From assembly GCA_038254525.1 (NCBI GenBank), contig JBBSGC010000083.1, forward strand, positions 1-9,077: a DNA stretch of 9,077 nt. Reading direction: 5' to 3'. Under the pieces are notes generated by a model that had not been told where the DNA came from, did no database searches, and worked only from the letters and a program-made list of their open reading frames with translations. Positions 6,475 through 9,077 of the stretch are shown piece after piece (within the stretch, counting starts at the first letter, position 1; the number at the start of each line of letters is the position of its first letter). The position numbers were made by a program, and so were the translations under genes. The stretch is from JBBSGC01 sp038254525. Lineage in GTDB: Bacteria > Actinomycetota > Actinomycetes > Propionibacteriales > Nocardioidaceae.

Positions 6475-6501
6475 CTGGCACTCAGGTTGACCGAGTGCCA
6501 G
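6475..6501. promoter_or_regulatory. CIRCE element 1 (HrcA operator)
   Basis: CTGGCACTC (6475-6483) and GAGTGCCAG (6493-6501) form a perfect 9-bp inverted repeat with a 9-base spacer. This is the CIRCE architecture, consensus TTAGCACTC-N9-GAGTGCTAA, bound by the heat-shock repressor HrcA. The spacer contains TTGACC, the -35 box of the groES promoter, so bound HrcA would block RNA polymerase. hrcA itself is not in this window. Confidence 0.93.
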
Positions 6502-6515
6502 CCACGGCATAGATT
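6487..6515 (+). promoter_or_regulatory. groESL promoter, sigma-70-like
   Basis: TTGACC (6487-6492) and TAGATT (6510-6515) are separated by 17 bases, the optimal spacing for a primary sigma factor promoter. Transcription would start near 6522, giving a leader of about 125 bases before groES. The -35 lies inside CIRCE 1, and the predicted start falls at the left arm of CIRCE 2. Confidence 0.82.
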
Positions 6516-6520
6516 CGGAG

Positions 6521-6547
6521 TTGGCACTCTCAGCTTGAGTGTGCCAA
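6521..6547. promoter_or_regulatory. CIRCE element 2 (HrcA operator, one arm mismatch)
   Basis: TTGGCACTC (6521-6529), a 9-base spacer and GTGTGCCAA (6539-6547) match the CIRCE layout with a single mismatch: a T at 6540 where the palindrome requires A. A further G-C pair flanks it (6520/6548). It begins at the predicted transcription start, so it may act on DNA as an operator and also sits at the extreme 5' end of the mRNA. Confidence 0.92.
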
Positions 6548-6631
6548 CCGGCTCCGATCGTGCGACCCCCGCGACGGCGTACGCATCGAGCCACTACCAA
6601 TGTGCCGTGCACAGCTCTCAATGCAGTGAAA

Positions 6632-6638
6632 GGGGAGG
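6632..6638 (+). promoter_or_regulatory. groES ribosome binding site
   Basis: GGGGAGG precedes the GTG at 6647 by eight bases. It fixes this start and rules out the upstream in-frame GTG at 6539, which lies inside CIRCE 2. Confidence 0.85.
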
Positions 6639-6646
6639 TCGACATC

Positions 6647-6943
6647 GTGTCGGTCACCATCAAGCCGCTCGAGGACCGGATCGTCGTCAAGACGCTCGAG
6701 GCCGAGCAGACCACCGCGTCGGGTCTGGTCATCCCGGACACCGCCAAGGAGAAGCCGCAGGAGGGCGAGGTCCTCGCTGTCGGCCCAGGCCGCGTCGACG
6801 ACAGCGGGAACCGGGTTCCCGTCGACGTCGCGGTTGGCGACATCGTCATCTACAGCAAGTACGGCGGCACCGAGGTGAAGTACTCCGGAGAGGACTACCT
6901 CATCCTCTCGGCCCGCGACGTGCTCGCCGTCATCGAGAAGTGA
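6647..6943 (+). CDS. groES: Co-chaperonin GroES (10 kDa chaperonin)
   Basis: GroES is the heptameric lid that caps GroEL during ATP-driven folding of cytosolic proteins. The 98-aa product is the normal size and begins VSVTIKPLEDRIVVK after a GTG start. The mobile loop that binds GroEL spans about residues 17-34 and includes the hydrophobic contact GLVIPD (26-31). It is followed by KEKPQEGEVLAVGPG, VDVAVGDIVIYSKYGGTEVK and the terminal LILSARDVLAVIEK. A strong Shine-Dalgarno lies upstream, and expression is expected to be heat-inducible through the two CIRCE operators. groEL follows 64 bases later with a hairpin in between. Confidence 0.97.
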   Translation: MSVTIKPLEDRIVVKTLEAEQTTASGLVIPDTAKEKPQEGEVLAVGPGRVDDSGNRVPVDVAVGDIVIYSKYGGTEVKYSGEDYLILSARDVLAVIEK

Positions 6944-6950
6944 CCCACCC

Positions 6951-6987
6951 GATGCCCCGGCCTCTCCCAACGGGGAGCCGGGGCATC
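6951..6987 (+). other. Strong hairpin between groES and groEL
   Basis: GATGCCCCGGC (6951-6961) and GCCGGGGCATC (6977-6987) are a perfect 11-bp inverted repeat. A bulged C at 6962 and five more pairs, one of them G-U, extend it to a four-base loop (6968-6971). It begins seven bases after the groES stop and ends six bases before the groEL Shine-Dalgarno. There is no T-run. It may be a partial terminator, an mRNA processing or stability element, or both, tuning the GroES:GroEL ratio. Confidence 0.75.
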
Positions 6988-6993
6988 GCCATG

Positions 6994-6999
6994 AAGGGA
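6994..6999 (+). promoter_or_regulatory. groEL ribosome binding site
   Basis: AAGGGA lies eight bases before the groEL ATG at 7008 and just after the intergenic hairpin, so it should remain accessible when the hairpin is folded. Confidence 0.75.
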
Positions 7000-7007
7000 C
7001 GTACCGC

Positions 7008-8624
7008 ATGCCGAAGATCCTCGAGTTCGACGAGAACGCCCGCCGCTCGCTCGAGCGTGGCGTCGACGCACTCGCCAACACCGTCAAGGTGACCCTCGGC
7101 CCCAAGGGCCGCTACGTCGTGCTCGACAAGAAGTGGGGCGCTCCAACGATCACCAACGACGGTGTCACCGTCGCCCGTGAGGTCGAGCTCGACGACCCGT
7201 TCGAGAACCTCGGTGCCCAGCTGGCCAAGGAAGTTGCGACCAAGACCAACGATGTGGCCGGGGACGGCACGACCACGGCGACCGTGCTCGCGCAGGCCAT
7301 GGTGCACGAGGGCTTGCGGGCGGTCGCCGCCGGAGTGAGCCCGACCGGCCTCAAGCGCGGTATCGACGCTGCGGTCGAGGCTCTCAACACCCGGCTGAGC
7401 GAGCTCGCCCGCGACGTCGACGACAAGCAGGACATGGCGCACGTCGCCACGATCTCCGCCCGCGACGAGCGCATCGGCGAGCTGATCGCCGAGGCCTTCG
7501 ACAAGGTCGGCAAGGACGGCGTGATCACCGTCGACGAGTCCAACACCCTCGGCACCGAGCTCGAGTTCACCGAGGGCATGCAGTTCGATAAGGGCTACAT
7601 CTCGCCCTACATGGTGACCGACACCGAGCGCATGGAGGCGGTGCTCGACGACCCGTACATCCTGCTGCACCAGGGCAAGATCGCTGCGGTCGCCGACCTG
7701 CTTCCGTTGCTGGAGAAGGTCGTCCAGTCCGGCAAGCCGCTGTTCGTCATCGCCGAGGACGTCGAGGGGGAGGCGCTGTCGACGCTGGTCGTCAACAAGA
7801 TCCGTGGCACGTTCACCTCGACCGCGGTCAAGGCGCCTGCATTCGGTGACCGTCGCAAGGCGATGCTGCAGGACATCGCCACCCTCACCGGCGCGCAGGT
7901 CGTCGCGCCCGAGATCGGTCTCAAGCTCGACCAGGTCGGCCTCGAGGTGCTGGGCACCGCGCGCCGGGTGGTCATCACCAAGGACACCACGACCGTCATC
8001 GACGGCGGCGGCGACTCCAGTGAGGTCACCGGGCGGGTCAACCAGATCAAGGCCGAGATCGAGGCCAGCGACTCCGACTGGGACAAGGAGAAGCTGCAGG
8101 AGCGGCTGGCGAAGCTCGCCGGCGGCGTCTGCGTCATCCAGGTCGGAGCGGCAACCGAGGTGGAGCTCAAGGAGAAGAAGCACCGGATCGAGGACGCCGT
8201 CTCGGCCACCCGAGCCGCCATCGAGGAGGGCATCGTCGCCGGCGGTGGCTCCGCGCTCGTGCACGCGGCGTCGGTGCTCGAGGGTGGCCTGGGCATGACC
8301 GGTGACGAGGCCGTCGGGGTGCGCGTCGTGCGCAAGGCCGTCGACGAGCCGCTGCGGTGGATCGCCGAGAACGGCGGCGACGAGGGCTACGTCGTCGTGG
8401 CCAAGGTCCGCGAAGCCGGTGAAGGCAAGGGCTTCAACGCCGCCACCGGTGAATACGTGGACCTGGTCTCGCAGGGCGTGCTCGACCCGCTGAAGGTGAC
8501 CCGGGCGGCGCTGACCAACGCCGCGTCGATCGCCAGCATGCTGCTCACCACGGAGACTCTGATCGTGGACAAACCGGCTGTCGAGGACGAGAACGCCGGG
8601 GCCGGTCACGGGCACAGCCACTGA
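7008..8624 (+). CDS. groL: Chaperonin GroEL, GroEL1-type with short His-rich C-terminus
   Basis: This is the 60-kDa subunit of the tetradecameric ATP-driven folding chamber. The 538-aa product is full length. The equatorial ATP site is shown by TLGPKGR (29-35), Asp51 in ITNDGVTVA and GDGTTTATV (Asp86). The apical domain includes YISPYMVTD and the hinge-region block KAPAFGDRRKAML. The ATP-hydrolysis aspartate equivalent to E. coli Asp398 is Asp396 in HRIEDAVSATRAA, followed by VAGGGSALVHA. The C-terminus is GAGHGHSH instead of the Gly-Gly-Met repeat tail. In actinobacteria with several copies, the His-tailed paralogue encoded next to groES is usually called GroEL1, and a GGM-tailed GroEL2 is often encoded elsewhere; that second copy is an inference. 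A stable hairpin 25 bases after the stop probably ends the operon. Confidence 0.97.
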   Translation: MPKILEFDENARRSLERGVDALANTVKVTLGPKGRYVVLDKKWGAPTITNDGVTVAREVELDDPFENLGAQLAKEVATKTNDVAGDGTTTATVLAQAMVHEGLRAVAAGVSPTGLKRGIDAAVEALNTRLSELARDVDDKQDMAHVATISARDERIGELIAEAFDKVGKDGVITVDESNTLGTELEFTEGMQFDKGYISPYMVTDTERMEAVLDDPYILLHQGKIAAVADLLPLLEKVVQSGKPLFVIAEDVEGEALSTLVVNKIRGTFTSTAVKAPAFGDRRKAMLQDIATLTGAQVVAPEIGLKLDQVGLEVLGTARRVVITKDTTTVIDGGGDSSEVTGRVNQIKAEIEASDSDWDKEKLQERLAKLAGGVCVIQVGAATEVELKEKKHRIEDAVSATRAAIEEGIVAGGGSALVHAASVLEGGLGMTGDEAVGVRVVRKAVDEPLRWIAENGGDEGYVVVAKVREAGEGKGFNAATGEYVDLVSQGVLDPLKVTRAALTNAASIASMLLTTETLIVDKPAVEDENAGAGHGHSH

Positions 8625-8648
8625 GTCGCCCAGCCAAGCAGCACCCGT

Positions 8649-8684
8649 CGAGGGCGGTCCGGCACAGTCGCCGGGCCGCCCTCG
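8649..8684 (+). terminator. groEL terminator hairpin
   Basis: Positions 8649-8663 pair with 8670-8684 as a 15-bp GC-rich stem with one G-U pair (8658/8675) and a six-base loop. It starts 25 bases after the groEL stop. It lacks a downstream U-tract, as many actinobacterial terminators do. It separates the chaperonin operon from hsdM. Confidence 0.8.
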
Positions 8685-8727
8685 CGGTGTGTGCGCCGCC
8701 TGATCGCCGGCGCCTTCCCGATTCCAC

Positions 8728-8733
8728 TACGGT
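8728..8733 (+). promoter_or_regulatory. Putative -10 hexamer for a leaderless hsdM transcript
   Basis: TACGGT is followed by GACCGG and then the GTG at 8740, so +1 would be the start codon. It matches the plsC upstream sequence except for one spacer base. No Shine-Dalgarno site is present, and no good -35 is seen at 17-18 bases spacing. Confidence 0.5.
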
Positions 8734-8739
8734 GACCGG

Positions 8740-9077
8740 GTGACGAGGCGAACGGCGGCGGAGCCACTCGGCTTCGAGGACGCGTTGTGGAAGGCCGCCG
8801 ACAAGCTGCGTGGCTCGATGGACTCCTCGGAGTACAAGCACGTGGTGCTCGGTCTGGTGTTCTTGAAGTATGTCGAGGACGCCTTCGAGGAGCGCCGAGC
8901 GGTGCTGCGCGACGAGCTGTCGGCCGACGACATTGGCGGCGAGCCGGCCGAGGAGCTGCTCGAGTCGCGCGATGAGTACACCGCCGAGGGCGTGTTCTGG
9001 GTGCCGCCGGAGGCACGCTGGAAGTACCTCAAAGAGCGGGCCAAGCAGCCGGAGATCGGCAAGCTCATCGACAACGC
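8740..9077 (+). CDS. hsdM: Type I restriction-modification system methyltransferase subunit HsdM, N-terminal part (runs off right edge)
   Basis: The first 112 codons of an open frame continue past the window. The translation contains ALWKAADKLRGSMDSSEYKH, GLVFLKYVEDAFEERR, SRDEYTAEGVFWVPPEARW and KQPEIGKLIDN. This is the characteristic HsdM N-terminal helical domain, which packs against the specificity subunit. HsdM methylates adenine in a bipartite target together with HsdS, and with HsdR it forms the restriction complex. The catalytic SAM-binding and NPPF motifs would lie beyond the edge, so integrity cannot be judged. The GTG at 8740 is chosen because it begins just before the conserved domain and follows a -10-like TACGGT at the leaderless distance. 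hsdS and hsdR are expected downstream but are not visible. Confidence 0.92.
   Translation, partial: MTRRTAAEPLGFEDALWKAADKLRGSMDSSEYKHVVLGLVFLKYVEDAFEERRAVLRDELSADDIGGEPAEELLESRDEYTAEGVFWVPPEARWKYLKERAKQPEIGKLIDN

Noticed and set aside
6539..6646. N-terminal extension of groES from a GTG inside CIRCE 2
   Set aside because: The extension would give GroES 36 extra residues not seen in the family. A strong Shine-Dalgarno marks the GTG at 6647, and 6539 lies within the operator.
6548..6646. Riboswitch or RNA thermometer in the groES 5' leader
   Set aside because: Only short palindromes such as GCGTACGC (6577-6584) are present. The Shine-Dalgarno does not pair with an obvious upstream partner, and CIRCE/HrcA control is sufficient explanation.
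6930..8621. 563-codon open frame on the minus strand opposite groEL
   Set aside because: It mirrors groEL codons in a GC-rich genome, where antisense frames stay open by composition. It has Val/Asp/Gly/Leu-rich low-information sequence, no recognisable domain, and groEL on the other strand is unambiguous.
1..9077. CRISPR arrays, tRNA or rRNA genes, insertion sequences, attachment sites, selenocysteine or frameshift signals
   Set aside because: No tandem spaced repeats, cloverleaf-like segments, transposase-like frames or target-site duplications were seen, and all the genes here read through without interruption.

Overview
This is a GC-rich chromosomal segment from an actinobacterium. The evidence is the third-position GC bias, frequent GTG starts, several genes without a Shine-Dalgarno site, the gene order nnrD-alr-udg-tsaE-tsaB-rimI, and a groESL operon under CIRCE elements with a His-tailed GroEL. 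I cannot place the genus from the sequence. Nearly everything here is conserved housekeeping material. The only accessory-type gene is a type I restriction-modification methyltransferase cut off by the right edge.

Layout. Positions 1-3793 hold a tight plus-strand cluster: the C-terminal end of the NAD(P)H-hydrate repair enzyme (nnrD), alanine racemase (alr), a family 4 Fe-S uracil-DNA glycosylase, tsaE, tsaB and rimI. Three junctions are 4-base GTGA overlaps. Next comes a PlsC-type acyltransferase (3880-4647), then a minus-strand GNAT acetyltransferase (4800-5273) that converges on it. Between those two lie 152 bases with two inverted repeats. tsaD (5387-6436) runs divergently from the GNAT gene. 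The last third is the heat-shock operon groES-groEL, with a sigma-70-like promoter and two CIRCE operators upstream, a strong hairpin between the two genes, and a 15-bp terminator-like hairpin after groEL. The window closes with the first 112 codons of hsdM.

How the genes work together. TsaE, TsaB and TsaD form the complex that makes N6-threonylcarbamoyladenosine (t6A) on tRNAs reading ANN codons. RimI, encoded between them, is the usual N-terminal acetyltransferase neighbour. In this genome tsaD is separated from tsaE-tsaB-rimI by the acyltransferase and the reversed GNAT gene. GroES and GroEL form the chaperonin, and HrcA (not encoded here) is the expected repressor at the CIRCE sites.

The most useful non-coding observations are these: (i) a promoter whose -35 box lies in the spacer of one CIRCE and whose predicted transcription start lies at the edge of a second; (ii) a repeated start architecture of an AT-containing hexamer, six bases, then the start codon, at tsaB, plsC, tsaD and hsdM, which points to leaderless transcripts; (iii) a perfect 11-bp hairpin between groES and groEL. 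I found no CRISPR array, tRNA, rRNA, insertion sequence or clearly novel system. No gene-free stretch exceeds about 210 bases.
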